Source: VFKU01 sp964620045 (GTDB lineage Bacteria; Hydrogenedentota; Hydrogenedentia; Hydrogenedentales; GCA-2746185). Taken from it: DNA of 17,954 nucleotides. A model generated the notes under the pieces. The model made no database searches, was not told the origin of the DNA, and worked only from the letters and a program-made list of their open reading frames with translations. A program made the translations under genes and the position numbers. The stretch lies in assembly GCA_964620045.1 (NCBI GenBank), contig CAZUJL010000045.1:1-17954 (forward strand), in the 5' to 3' direction. Shown here one piece after another: positions 7,107 to 15,164 of the stretch (within the stretch, counting starts at the first letter, position 1; each line of letters starts with the position of its first letter).

Positions 7107-7985
7107 ATGTCGATTCGATCCAAAAAAATGATTAAGGCAGCCGCATTTTGCTGCTTAGCGTTGTGCGCAGTGAGCGCATCCGCCCAAGATCGCCCCACGG
7201 CGCCCCAAGCCGATCTCTCCAAAGCCATCCGCGACGCGAAGATGGTCGAGCCGTTCAAAGTGTTCGACAACCTCTACTACGTCGGCCTCGACTGGGTGAG
7301 CGCGTGGATGATTACGACCAGCGACGGCCTGATCCTCATCGACGCGCTCTACGGCGAATTCACGCCGCAGATGATCGACAACATTAAGAAACTCGGTTTC
7401 GATCCCGCGCAGATCAAATACTGCTTCGCGACCCACGGCCACTATGACCACGCCGCCGGCGTGAAACAGGTGAAGGACGTCGCGCCCGATATGAAGATCG
7501 GCATGATCGAGGCTGACTGGGACATGTACCTGAACAAAAAGGGCGGCGGGAAATACGACCTCGTCGCGAAAGACATCGTCGTGAACGACGGCGACACGAT
7601 CACACTCGGTGACCAGACGCTGACTTTCTACAACACCCCCGGCCACACCGAGGGCGTGCTGTCCATCGCGTTCACGGTCACCGACAACGGCACACCGCAC
7701 AAAGCCTTCACCGTCGGCGGCGCGGGCCTGAATTTCGCCGGCGTCGACCGCTACACGATGTTCATCGCCAGCATGGAGCGCATCAAAGCCCTGCCCGGCA
7801 TCGAAGTAAACGTCGCGAACCATCCGGTGATGGCGGGGGCCTTCGAGCGCAACGAAAAACTCAAGGTACGCAAGCCCGGCGACTCACACCCCTTCGTCGA
7901 TTCCACAGCGTTCTACGCCTGGATCGATCAGCTTATCTACGACGGGAACCGCAAACTTCGTACGGAGCAGGATCGCGCCAAGTAA
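7107..7985 (+). CDS. Exported metallo-beta-lactamase-fold hydrolase (B3-like)
   Basis: The protein is a 292-residue zinc hydrolase of the MBL superfamily. Residues 1-26 are a Sec signal peptide (basic start, hydrophobic core, A-S-A-Q-type cleavage site), so it acts outside the cytoplasmic membrane. Zinc ligands are visible: H-G-H-Y-D-H at 110-115, His180 in T-P-G-H-T-E-G, and His239 in V-A-N-H-P. This set, with Asp114-His115 forming the second zinc site and no zinc-site Cys, is the pattern of subclass B3-like enzymes. Many such proteins are not beta-lactamases, and I cannot tell the substrate. GGAGG at 7096-7100, 6 bases before the ATG, fixes the start, although the frame is open 94 codons further upstream through repeat DNA. 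Confidence 0.88.
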   Translation: MSIRSKKMIKAAAFCCLALCAVSASAQDRPTAPQADLSKAIRDAKMVEPFKVFDNLYYVGLDWVSAWMITTSDGLILIDALYGEFTPQMIDNIKKLGFDPAQIKYCFATHGHYDHAAGVKQVKDVAPDMKIGMIEADWDMYLNKKGGGKYDLVAKDIVVNDGDTITLGDQTLTFYNTPGHTEGVLSIAFTVTDNGTPHKAFTVGGAGLNFAGVDRYTMFIASMERIKALPGIEVNVANHPVMAGAFERNEKLKVRKPGDSHPFVDSTAFYAWIDQLIYDGNRKLRTEQDRAK

Positions 7986-8063
7986 TGGCTCAAATGTGCT
8001 CCGTTTTTTCGCTATGCTGATTTTCATTGGTCGGTTCCTTACCTGTGGCGGACGAGACTCTAA

Positions 8064-9050
8064 ATGACCAAAAGTGAAATAGAGCTTGCTGTTATTGAAG
8101 CGGCCGACTTGGCTCGCAACAAGCAAAAAAAGGAAGATTGGTTCGTTGAGAAGAAGTCTGCATGGTTTGACATTAACAACGACACGGAATCGCTAAAATG
8201 GGCGCGAAGAATCGCTGGACACGCGAACGCTGCACAAGGACAACCGATTCTTTGGATAGTCGGTATAGACGACGGTGAGGGAGTCGTTGGGAAAGCCGAC
8301 AGTGTTGATCCCGCAGTTTGGAGTGCGAAACTAATCCGACATTTCGATGGCGAACACCCATCATTCCGAGATCAAGTTGTTAAGTTGGACACAGGCGAAA
8401 TTATCGTTGCAATTGCTATCGATACTGACAGGCCGCCCTACGTGATTTCGTATACAGATAATGGGACCAAACGCTTTGAGGTCCCGTGGCGCGAAGGTAC
8501 TGCACCACGTCACGCTCGACGTTCAGAATTGCTAAAGATGCTGGTTCCGGCAACTCGATTGCCTACAATCGAAACTCTCAATGCGAGTATCACCTTTCGG
8601 TATGACCGTCATCGGCCCGAATACAATCCAATATTGAATGTCATCATGTACGTAGTTCCCGCGAAAGACACAGTGGCCGTTTTTCCTGTGAAAGGGATGA
8701 CAGCGAAATTCGAACTTTTGGATTCTCGTGGTGTTCAGCGAACAATCGAGTTTGAGAATGTAAGGCCCAAAACCGGAACACAACTTTCGCTTGGCGTGCA
8801 AGCGACTGACTACGAGGTTTCAGTTCAAAATTGTGGTGCGGTGCACCTTGTCGCATGGACAGACAAGCGCACAGACCAGCCGCATATTTATCAAGAGATC
8901 CGAGCCGAACTGGCGATGTCCGCTATAGGAACAGTGCAACAATCGAAAATGGTTTTTGTATCTGAAAAGGCAGCTTGCCGTCCCATCAATAACGCCGGCG
9001 CGAGGGAATTGGACTTTGAATGGATACTCACAGGAAAAGGGTTCCCGTGA
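8064..9050 (+). CDS. Schlafen/AlbA_2-like domain protein with unknown C-terminal domain
   Basis: This is a 328-residue cytoplasmic protein. Residues about 20-170 have the layout of the Schlafen AlbA_2 domain: an acidic/basic start E-D-W-F-V-E-K-K-S (24-32), a helix ending in A-N-A (54-56), a strand plus glycine turn W-I-V-G-I-D-D-G-E-G-V-V-G (64-76), then strands with V-A-I-A-I-D-T-D-R-P-P-Y and a final W-R-E-G-T-A-P-R-H. Family members are putative RNA/DNA-binding or nuclease modules found in phage-defence and regulatory proteins. Residues 175-328 look all-beta and I do not recognise them. Base composition is about half G+C by eye, clearly below the neighbours, and codon use differs, which suggests horizontal gain. 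The start ATG 8064 has only a weak purine stretch upstream. Function unknown; the domain call is by pattern only. Confidence 0.6.
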   Translation: MTKSEIELAVIEAADLARNKQKKEDWFVEKKSAWFDINNDTESLKWARRIAGHANAAQGQPILWIVGIDDGEGVVGKADSVDPAVWSAKLIRHFDGEHPSFRDQVVKLDTGEIIVAIAIDTDRPPYVISYTDNGTKRFEVPWREGTAPRHARRSELLKMLVPATRLPTIETLNASITFRYDRHRPEYNPILNVIMYVVPAKDTVAVFPVKGMTAKFELLDSRGVQRTIEFENVRPKTGTQLSLGVQATDYEVSVQNCGAVHLVAWTDKRTDQPHIYQEIRAELAMSAIGTVQQSKMVFVSEKAACRPINNAGARELDFEWILTGKGFP

Positions 9051-9104
9051 TTTTCTAGTTGAACCGCAAGCAATGATCGTTTTGGAGAAGAGAAGAACGG
9101 GTTT

Positions 9105-9134
9105 TTGATTCCAATAGACTCAAAAGTCCATTAT
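9105..9134 (+). promoter_or_regulatory. Candidate ileS promoter
   Basis: TTGATT (9105-9110) and CATTAT (9129-9134) are 18 bases apart, each matching 4 of 6 consensus positions, in an AT-rich stretch immediately upstream of the GC-rich ileS leader. Inferred from sequence only. Confidence 0.35.
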
Positions 9135-9136
9135 TT

Positions 9137-9165
9137 CGCCCATTCGGGCGGCGTAAAGGCCGCCC
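9137..9165 (+). promoter_or_regulatory. ileS leader with two mutually exclusive hairpins
   Basis: A 7-bp stem (9146-9152 with 9159-9165, loop GTAAAG) sits about 27 bases before the ATG. Its left half can instead pair with CGCCC at 9137-9141 as a 5-bp hairpin with loop ATTC. No T-box sequence or T-run terminator is visible, so this may be only a structured leader. Confidence 0.35.
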
Positions 9166-9192
9166 GTGGTGTTTCGGGGCATCGATCGCGCA

Positions 9193-12100
9193 ATGGCAGA
9201 CAACATCTTCGAACCAGTACCGACGCCGTTTAACTTTTCGGCGGCGGAGAAAGAGACGATTCGGTTCTGGAAGGAGAACCGCGTCTACAAGAAAAGCCTC
9301 GAGGCGCGCAAAGACGGCCCGCGGTTTATCTTCTACGAGGGCCCGCCGACCGCCAACGGCCTGCCGCACCCCGGCCACTGCCTCACGCGCACGATCAAAG
9401 ACATCTTCCCGCGCTACAAAACCATGACCGGCCACTACTGCGAGCGCAAGGCCGGATGGGACACGCACGGTCTGCCGGTCGAGGTCGAGGTCTGCAAGGA
9501 ACTCGGCATCCTCGAAGGCGGCAAGGCGGCCATCGAGGCCTTCGGCGTGGAGAAGTTCAATCGCCAATGCATCGAGTCCGTGTTCCGCTACCAGAAAGAG
9601 TGGGAGGAACTGACCCACCGCATCGGCTTCTGGGTCGACCTCGACGCGGCCTACGTCACGTATCACCAGAGCTACGTCGAAAGCGTGTGGTGGGCGCTCA
9701 AACAATTGTTCGATCGCGGCCTGCTGTACCAGGGCCACAAGGTGGTCTGGTGGTGGGCGCAGGGCGGCACCGCGCTGTCCGCCGGCGAAGTGGGCGAGGG
9801 GTATCGCGATACCGACGATCCCGCGATCACCGTGCGCCTGTCGCTGACCGAAGAAAGCAAGGCCCGCTTCTCGCTGCAAGGCAAACCCGTCAGCCTGCTC
9901 GTGTGGACGACGACCCCGTGGACCTTGGTCAGCAACTGCGCGGCCACGGTCGGCGCCGCAATCGACTACGCGCTCGTGAAAGTAGCGGGGGAGTCCGGCG
10001 ACGAGTACTTCATCCTCGCGAAGGCCGTCGTCGAGCGCTACTTCGAAAAGACGGCCGAGATCGTGAAAGAAATCCCCGGCGAGGCGCTGCTTGGCGCAAC
10101 CTACCAGCCGTTGTTTAACTACGGCGTGCCGACCGAAATCGAAAGCAGCGCGCCGGCGAAGAAATACTGGCAAGTCATCGCGGGCGACTTCGTCGATATC
10201 GCCACCGGCTCAGGCATCGTGCACACGGCGCCCGCCTTCGGCGAAGACGACTACCGGGTCTGCAAAGAACGCGGCATCGGCTTCCTGTGTTACGTGAAGC
10301 CGGACGGCACCTTCGACGCGCGCGTCACCGATGTCGATCCTTTCGACCAGAAACCCTTCGCGGGCCAATTTGTGAAGGATGCCGACAAAGGCATCATCCG
10401 CCTGCTCAAACAGCGCGGCATGATCCTGAAGCACGACACCTATCGCCACCCGTACCCGTTCTCGCCGCGCGCGGACAAAGACCCGCTCATCCAATACGCG
10501 CGCCGGAGCTGGTTCATCCGCACCTCCGAATTCATCCCGGATTTCCTCGCGAACAACGCGCAAATCCAGTGGCAGCCCGAGCACATCCGCGACGGCCGCT
10601 TCGGCAATTTCCTGGAGAACAACGTCGACTGGGCGCTCTCGCGCGAGCGCTACTGGGGCACGCCGCTGCCCGTGTGGGTCTGCGAGAAGACCGGCCACAT
10701 GGAAGTCATCTCCAGCTACGCGGAACTCCTCGCGAAGCCGGACGTGCGCGGGACGGAAGTGTGGGACGCGGCGAAGAAAGCCACGCCGACGCTGAGCGAG
10801 CACCTGAAAGTGCACAAGCCGTACATCGACGCGGTGACCTATCGCAGCCCGAAGGACGCCACCGCGCGCATGAAGCGCGTGCCGGAAGTCATCGACGTGT
10901 GGTTCGACGCCGGCAGCATGCCCTTCGCGCAGTGGGGCTACCCACACGTGCCCGGCTCCGAGGCGCTGCTGTGGGACCGCTTCCCGGCCGACTTCATCAG
11001 CGAAGCGATCGACCAAACGCGCGGCTGGTTCTACGCGCTCCTCGCGATCAGCACCGTTATCTTCGGCAAGGACAAGGCTTGGCCGCATCCGTTTAAGTCC
11101 TGCATCTGCCTCGGCCATATCCTAGGCGAGGATGGCACAAAACTAAGCAAGCGCCTGAAGAACTACAGCGAACCCGCGCTCCTCTTCGAAAAATTCAGCG
11201 CGGACGCCTTGCGCTGGAGCTTCATCGCCAAAAACCCGCCGACCAGCAGCAGCCGACTCTCCGAAAAAATCGTCGAAGAAGCACAGCGCGAACTCCTCGT
11301 GCGCTGGTACAACGTCTATAGCTTCTTCGTGATCTACGCGAACCTCGACGGCTTCGATCCCTCCGGCGCGCCCGCGGAATTTCTGAAAGGCGTCGCCACG
11401 GGCACACCGGGCAAGGCGAACACGAAGTCGCCCTACTCGCCGCGCGATAAGCGCAACGAACTCGATCGCTGGATCCTGCACGAGCTCGATCGCACGATCC
11501 TCGAAGTGCGCAAGAACATGGATACACTCGAGTCGTACCCCGCCGCGCGCGAGGTCTCGGACTTCGTCGATAGCCTCTCCAACTGGTACGTCCGCCGCAG
11601 CCGCCCTCGTTTCTGGGCCTCGGAATGGACACAGGACAAGGCCGACGCGTATTGGACGCTCTACGAGTGCCTGCTGACGCTCGCGCGCCTCGCCGCACCA
11701 TTCACGCCCTTCTACACCGAAGTCACGTGGCGGAATTTGGTGAAGCCGTTGCCCGGTGCCTTTGAAAGTGTGCACTTGGCGGAGTATCCCAACGCCAACG
11801 CCGCCAAGATCGATCGCAATTTGCTCGATCAAATGGCAATCACGCGTCAGGCTGTGACGCTTGGCCTGAGTGCGCGCCGCGTATCGAATCTCAAAGTGCG
11901 CCAGCCACTCGCGCGTTGCGAGATCGTCTTGTCCGACGCCGGCAAACGTCCGGGACTCGAACGCCACCTCGATCTCATCAAGGAAGAACTGAACATCAAA
12001 GAGATCGCCTTCAGCAACGATCCGCAGCAGTACGTCACCTACGAAGTGAAACCAAATTTCAAAGTTCTCGGACCCAAGCTCGGCAAGAACGTGAAGGCGC

Positions 12101-12567
12101 TCGGCGCGGTGTTGCAAAAAACGAACGGCGGCGAGTTGTATGCCCAGTTGCAGAAGGGCAGCGCGAAGCTGGAAGTCGAAGGGCAGCCTTACGAATTCAC
12201 CGCCGAGGAATTAGATGTCCGCCTGACGCCCAAGCCCGGCTTCGCCGCGGCGCAAGGCCGCGACATGGTTGTCGTCATCAGCACCGAGATCACCGACGCG
12301 CTCAAGCGCGAGGGGTACGCGCGCGAGGTCATCCGCGTCATCCAGGACAAGCGTAAATCCATGCGCTTGGCCTACGACCAGCGCATCCGCGTGACCCTCA
12401 CGACGCTGTCCGCCGAATGGCTCGCGGCCGCCGAAGAATTTAAGGCCGACATCGCCGCCGAAGTGCTCGCGAACGACCTCAGCATCGTGAAGGCGCAGCC
12501 GGAAGGCGAGGGGGTCATGGGGGATGACGACACCGACCGCATCAAGGTCGATGTAGAGCCGTTGTAA
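9193..12567 (+). CDS. ileS: Isoleucyl-tRNA synthetase, type 2 (eukaryote-like)
   Basis: IleRS charges tRNA-Ile in the cytoplasm. The 1124-residue protein has the class I signature as H-P-G-H at 59-62 and the KMSKS loop as K-L-S-K-R at 650-654, followed by L-K-N-Y. The CP1 editing domain looks intact (W-T-T-T-P-W-T-L, and G-T-G-I-V-H-T-A-P-A-F-G-E-D-D). Length, the L-T-R-T-I-K-D-I-F-P-R-Y-K-T-M segment, S-K-R-L-K-N-Y and a C-terminus without the Cys4 zinc finger of E. coli-type enzymes place it in IleRS type 2, the eukaryote-like group often insensitive to mupirocin. Proline at the second position of the HIGH motif is unusual. ATG 9193 begins the normal N-terminus; an in-frame GTG at 9166, with AAAGG upstream, is a possible alternative adding 9 residues. 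Confidence 0.96.
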   Translation: MADNIFEPVPTPFNFSAAEKETIRFWKENRVYKKSLEARKDGPRFIFYEGPPTANGLPHPGHCLTRTIKDIFPRYKTMTGHYCERKAGWDTHGLPVEVEVCKELGILEGGKAAIEAFGVEKFNRQCIESVFRYQKEWEELTHRIGFWVDLDAAYVTYHQSYVESVWWALKQLFDRGLLYQGHKVVWWWAQGGTALSAGEVGEGYRDTDDPAITVRLSLTEESKARFSLQGKPVSLLVWTTTPWTLVSNCAATVGAAIDYALVKVAGESGDEYFILAKAVVERYFEKTAEIVKEIPGEALLGATYQPLFNYGVPTEIESSAPAKKYWQVIAGDFVDIATGSGIVHTAPAFGEDDYRVCKERGIGFLCYVKPDGTFDARVTDVDPFDQKPFAGQFVKDADKGIIRLLKQRGMILKHDTYRHPYPFSPRADKDPLIQYARRSWFIRTSEFIPDFLANNAQIQWQPEHIRDGRFGNFLENNVDWALSRERYWGTPLPVWVCEKTGHMEVISSYAELLAKPDVRGTEVWDAAKKATPTLSEHLKVHKPYIDAVTYRSPKDATARMKRVPEVIDVWFDAGSMPFAQWGYPHVPGSEALLWDRFPADFISEAIDQTRGWFYALLAISTVIFGKDKAWPHPFKSCICLGHILGEDGTKLSKRLKNYSEPALLFEKFSADALRWSFIAKNPPTSSSRLSEKIVEEAQRELLVRWYNVYSFFVIYANLDGFDPSGAPAEFLKGVATGTPGKANTKSPYSPRDKRNELDRWILHELDRTILEVRKNMDTLESYPAAREVSDFVDSLSNWYVRRSRPRFWASEWTQDKADAYWTLYECLLTLARLAAPFTPFYTEVTWRNLVKPLPGAFESVHLAEYPNANAAKIDRNLLDQMAITRQAVTLGLSARRVSNLKVRQPLARCEIVLSDAGKRPGLERHLDLIKEELNIKEIAFSNDPQQYVTYEVKPNFKVLGPKLGKNVKALGAVLQKTNGGELYAQLQKGSAKLEVEGQPYEFTAEELDVRLTPKPGFAAAQGRDMVVVISTEITDALKREGYAREVIRVIQDKRKSMRLAYDQRIRVTLTTLSAEWLAAAEEFKADIAAEVLANDLSIVKAQPEGEGVMGDDDTDRIKVDVEPL

Positions 12568-12631
12568 GCCATTCTGCCAGTGGTGCTTACGCTACAAGCC
12601 GGGAATTTATTGAACACCGCCCGTTGTTGAT

Positions 12632-12647
12632 GTTAAGCTACCTAAAC
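12632..12647. promoter_or_regulatory. Candidate metal-responsive operator of the feo operon
   Basis: The sequence GTTAAGCTACCTAAAC is an imperfect palindrome (12 of 16 positions symmetric), and one further T/A pair flanks it. On the minus strand it reads TTTAGGTAGCTTAA, similar to half-sites of DtxR/IdeR operators (TTAGGTTAGSCTAACCTAA). It lies 43 bases before the feoA ATG, in the only non-coding stretch upstream of the operon. It does not resemble a Fur box. A weak TTGAAC (12610-12615) to TAAGCT (12634-12639) promoter, spacing 18, would overlap it. Confidence 0.35.
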
Positions 12648-12690
12648 AAGTGTAGTGAGTTTATACACCCGCAAAGCGTCTGATCCGAGC

Positions 12691-12951
12691 ATGAGCGAGC
12701 CAAACATTCCCTCTGCCACCACACTGAGCGATCTGCCCGCGGGCGCGGTTTGCCGCGTGGACGCCGTCTCGCTGGAGACCGAACGCGCCGCGCGCATGGC
12801 GGGCCTCGGCATCAGCGTTGGGCGGCAGGTGCGCGTTGTGCGCGCGGGTGAGCCGCTCGTCGTGCAGGTGTACGGCTCGCGCATTGGTCTGGCGCACGCC
12901 CTCGCGCGTCACGTGCTCGTGAAGACCGAAGCGACAGACACAGGCCGCTGA
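12691..12951 (+). CDS. feoA: FeoA, SH3-like ferrous iron transport accessory protein
   Basis: FeoA is a small cytoplasmic SH3-like protein that supports FeoB-mediated Fe(II) uptake. The 86 residues carry the family features: L-S-D-L-P-A-G near the start, R-M-A-G-L-G-I-S-V-G-R-Q-V-R-V-V (the L-x-x-L-G-I/L-x-x-G signature), then V-Q-V-Y-G-S-R-I-G-L and the ending A-R-H-V-L-V. The ATG at 12691 starts just before the conserved domain; an in-frame GTG at 12655 would add 12 residues and overlap the probable promoter region. The ribosome binding site is weak. feoB begins 4 bases after the TGA, so the two are co-transcribed and probably translationally coupled. Confidence 0.93.
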   Translation: MSEPNIPSATTLSDLPAGAVCRVDAVSLETERAARMAGLGISVGRQVRVVRAGEPLVVQVYGSRIGLAHALARHVLVKTEATDTGR

Positions 12952-12955
12952 TCCC

Positions 12956-14935
12956 ATGGCGACCGTCTCTCAACCGGTTTCCCCGGTGCACACTCCGGCA
13001 GGCCCGAACGCCCCCGTTATGCTCGTGAGCAATCCGAACGCGGGCAAGACGACGCTGTTCAACGAAATCACCGGCCTGCGGCACAAGACCTCGAATTATC
13101 CCGGCACCACGCTCGATCTGCGCTCCGGCACGATGCGCCTCGGCACCGAAAGCCGCCAGCTCTTCGACATGCCCGGTCTGTACACGCTCGAAGGCTGCGC
13201 AGGCGAAGAACGCGTCGCGGTGGATGCGCTCGCAGGCTCTGCAAGAGACCTCGAAGCGCCTGCCGCGATTCTGCTCGTGCTCGACGCCACAAATCTCGTG
13301 CGCAATCTTTTCCTGGCCAGCCAGATACTCGAACTCGGCGTGCCCGTGGTCGTCGCGCTGAACATGATGGACCTCGCGGAAAAGGCCGGCGTGCGGGTTG
13401 ATGTTGAGGCCCTCGAAGCGCACCTCGGCTGCCCCGTGGTGCCCGTCGTCGCGCGCCGGGGCACGGGCATCGACAAGTTGCTCAGCGCCTGCGGCGAGGT
13501 CATCGCCAAAGGCGTGCGCCCCGAAGTTCCGCGCATGCTGCGCAATGCCGCGATGATCACCGAAGACCTGCGCTACCGCTGGGCCGAGGCCGTGGGCGCG
13601 GGCGTCATTGAGCAGACGCGCACCGATGCCGGCCGCCGCACGGCCATGCTCGACAGTTTTCTGCTGCATCCGGTCGGCGGATTCCTGACGTTCTTCGCGG
13701 TCCTCTTCGCCGTGTTCTATCTGATTTTCAGCATCGCCACCTGGCCGATGGACCTGATCGACGGCGCCTTCGGTTCGTTCTCCGCGTGGGTCGGCTCCGT
13801 CATGCCCGAGGGCCCGCTGAAGAGCCTCGTCACCGACGGCATCATCGCCGGCGTTGGCGGTGTGATCGTGTTCCTGCCGCAGATTTGCATCCTGTTCTTC
13901 TGCATCTCGATTCTGGAAGACACGGGCTACCTCGCGCGTGCCGCGTGCGTGATCGATCGCGTGCTGCGCAAGGTCGGTCTGCCGGGCAAGGCCTTCGTGC
14001 CGATGCTCTCCGCGCACGCCTGCGCGATTCCCGCGATCATGGCCTCCCGCGTCATCGACGACAAGAAAGACCGCCTCGTCACGATTCTCGTGTTGCCGCT
14101 AATGACGTGCTCCGCGCGCCTTCCGGTCTACGCCATGGTCACCGCGCTGCTCTTCGCCGACTCGCCGCTCTCCGGCGCTGCGCTGTTCACGGGCTCCTAC
14201 GCGCTCGGCCTCGGCGCTGCGCTGTCGATGGCGTTCCTGTTCCGCCGCACACTGGTGAAGTCCGCGCCGCAGCCGCTCATGCTCGAATTGCCGAGCTACA
14301 AGGTGCCGAGCGTAAAGACGGCCCTGTTCGCCGCGTACGACCGCGGCAAGCTCTTCGTGCGTAAGGCCGGCACGAACATCCTCGCCATTTCCATCGTGCT
14401 GTGGTGGATGATGAGCTATCCTCAGCCGCAGCCCGTGCAGTACACGCCCGAAATGGTCGCCTCGATCGCGGCCAGCGGCGAAACACTCGAAGCGCATCAG
14501 GCGCAGGAAGCGCTCGCCAATTCTTTCGCCGGCCGCATCGGTCACGCCATCGGTCCTGTCATCGAGCCGCTCGGCTTCGACTGGCGCATCGGCGTCGGCA
14601 TCGTGGCCTCGTTCGCCGCGCGCGAAGTCGTCGTGTCCGCGCTCTCCATCATCTACGGCGTGGGCGAGCAGGGCGCCGAGGGCGGCTCGCTGCTCATCGA
14701 CAAGCTCAAGGCCGCGACGCACCCCGACGGCACGCCCGTCTTCACCTTCGCGACCAGCGTGAGTTTACTCGTGTTTTACATCCTCGCCATGCAGTGCCTG
14801 CCGACGCTCGCGGTCACGCGCCGCGAAACCGGCGGTTGGAAGTGGGCGGGAATTCAGTTGGTGTACATGACCGTGCTGGCGTATGCCGCGTCGCTGCTCG
14901 TCTATCAGGGATTGCGCTTGTTCGGCGTGAGCTGA
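12956..14935 (+). CDS. feoB: FeoB, GTP-gated ferrous iron transporter
   Basis: FeoB imports Fe(II) across the inner membrane. In the 659 residues, an N-terminal G domain has G1 N-P-N-A-G-K-T-T (26-33), G3 D-M-P-G (71-74), G4 N-M-M-D (136-139) and a G5-like A-R-R-G-T-G. A helical insert follows, then about residue 235 onward a polytopic membrane domain with two gate regions. The conserved Cys of the first gate is in S-A-H-A-C-A-I-P-A-I-M-A-S-R (Cys356), with L-M-T-C-S-A-R-L-P-V-Y following. The first P-loop residue, usually Gly in G-N-P-N-x-G-K, is Ser here. The length is at the short end for FeoB (often 700-800). It sits between feoA and a Cys-rich membrane protein, the normal feo arrangement. 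Confidence 0.96.
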   Translation: MATVSQPVSPVHTPAGPNAPVMLVSNPNAGKTTLFNEITGLRHKTSNYPGTTLDLRSGTMRLGTESRQLFDMPGLYTLEGCAGEERVAVDALAGSARDLEAPAAILLVLDATNLVRNLFLASQILELGVPVVVALNMMDLAEKAGVRVDVEALEAHLGCPVVPVVARRGTGIDKLLSACGEVIAKGVRPEVPRMLRNAAMITEDLRYRWAEAVGAGVIEQTRTDAGRRTAMLDSFLLHPVGGFLTFFAVLFAVFYLIFSIATWPMDLIDGAFGSFSAWVGSVMPEGPLKSLVTDGIIAGVGGVIVFLPQICILFFCISILEDTGYLARAACVIDRVLRKVGLPGKAFVPMLSAHACAIPAIMASRVIDDKKDRLVTILVLPLMTCSARLPVYAMVTALLFADSPLSGAALFTGSYALGLGAALSMAFLFRRTLVKSAPQPLMLELPSYKVPSVKTALFAAYDRGKLFVRKAGTNILAISIVLWWMMSYPQPQPVQYTPEMVASIAASGETLEAHQAQEALANSFAGRIGHAIGPVIEPLGFDWRIGVGIVASFAAREVVVSALSIIYGVGEQGAEGGSLLIDKLKAATHPDGTPVFTFATSVSLLVFYILAMQCLPTLAVTRRETGGWKWAGIQLVYMTVLAYAASLLVYQGLRLFGVS

Positions 14936-14953
14936 ACGGGAAAGGAGTTTGCC

Positions 14954-15148
14954 ATGCAACAGATCATCGTCGATGTGATTGTCGCCGCGGCCTTCCTGTT
15001 TGTCGCGCATTGGTTGTTCCGTAACTTCGTCCCGAAGCGCGCGCAGCAGGCTTCCGCGTCCTGCGGTTCCTGCCCGCAATGCGCCGCATCCGAAGCAGTG
15101 CCCGTCGATGGAACGCCCGCGCCGGTCACCGTGCGCGTGAAAGACTAA
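14954..15148 (+). CDS. FeoB-associated Cys-rich membrane protein
   Basis: This is a 64-residue protein with one membrane segment (about residues 4-26), a basic stop (P-K-R) and a C-G-S-C-P-Q-C cluster (Cys37, 40, 43) that should face the cytoplasm. Small single-span proteins with a C-x-x-C-x-x-C cluster directly after feoB are a known companion type, often annotated FeoB-associated Cys-rich membrane protein; a role in metal or redox handling is assumed, not proven. A good ribosome binding site (AAAGGAG) precedes the ATG, 18 bases after the feoB stop, so it is the last gene of the operon. It is convergent with the lipoprotein gene, with only 16 bases between the stops and no obvious terminator. 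Confidence 0.85.
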   Translation: MQQIIVDVIVAAAFLFVAHWLFRNFVPKRAQQASASCGSCPQCAASEAVPVDGTPAPVTVRVKD

Positions 15149-15164
15149 GCCGCTCGCCCGCCCC

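Noticed and set aside
7107..7985. Antibiotic-resistance beta-lactamase
   Set aside because: The zinc ligands match B3-like enzymes, but most members of this broad family have other substrates and nothing in the context points to beta-lactams.
9051..9192. T-box riboswitch upstream of ileS
   Set aside because: No AGGGTGGNACCGCG-like core, no long antiterminator and no T-run terminator; the space is too short.
12600..12690. Fur box upstream of feoA
   Set aside because: No stretch approaches GATAATGATAATCATTATC; the only dyad is closer to a DtxR-type site.
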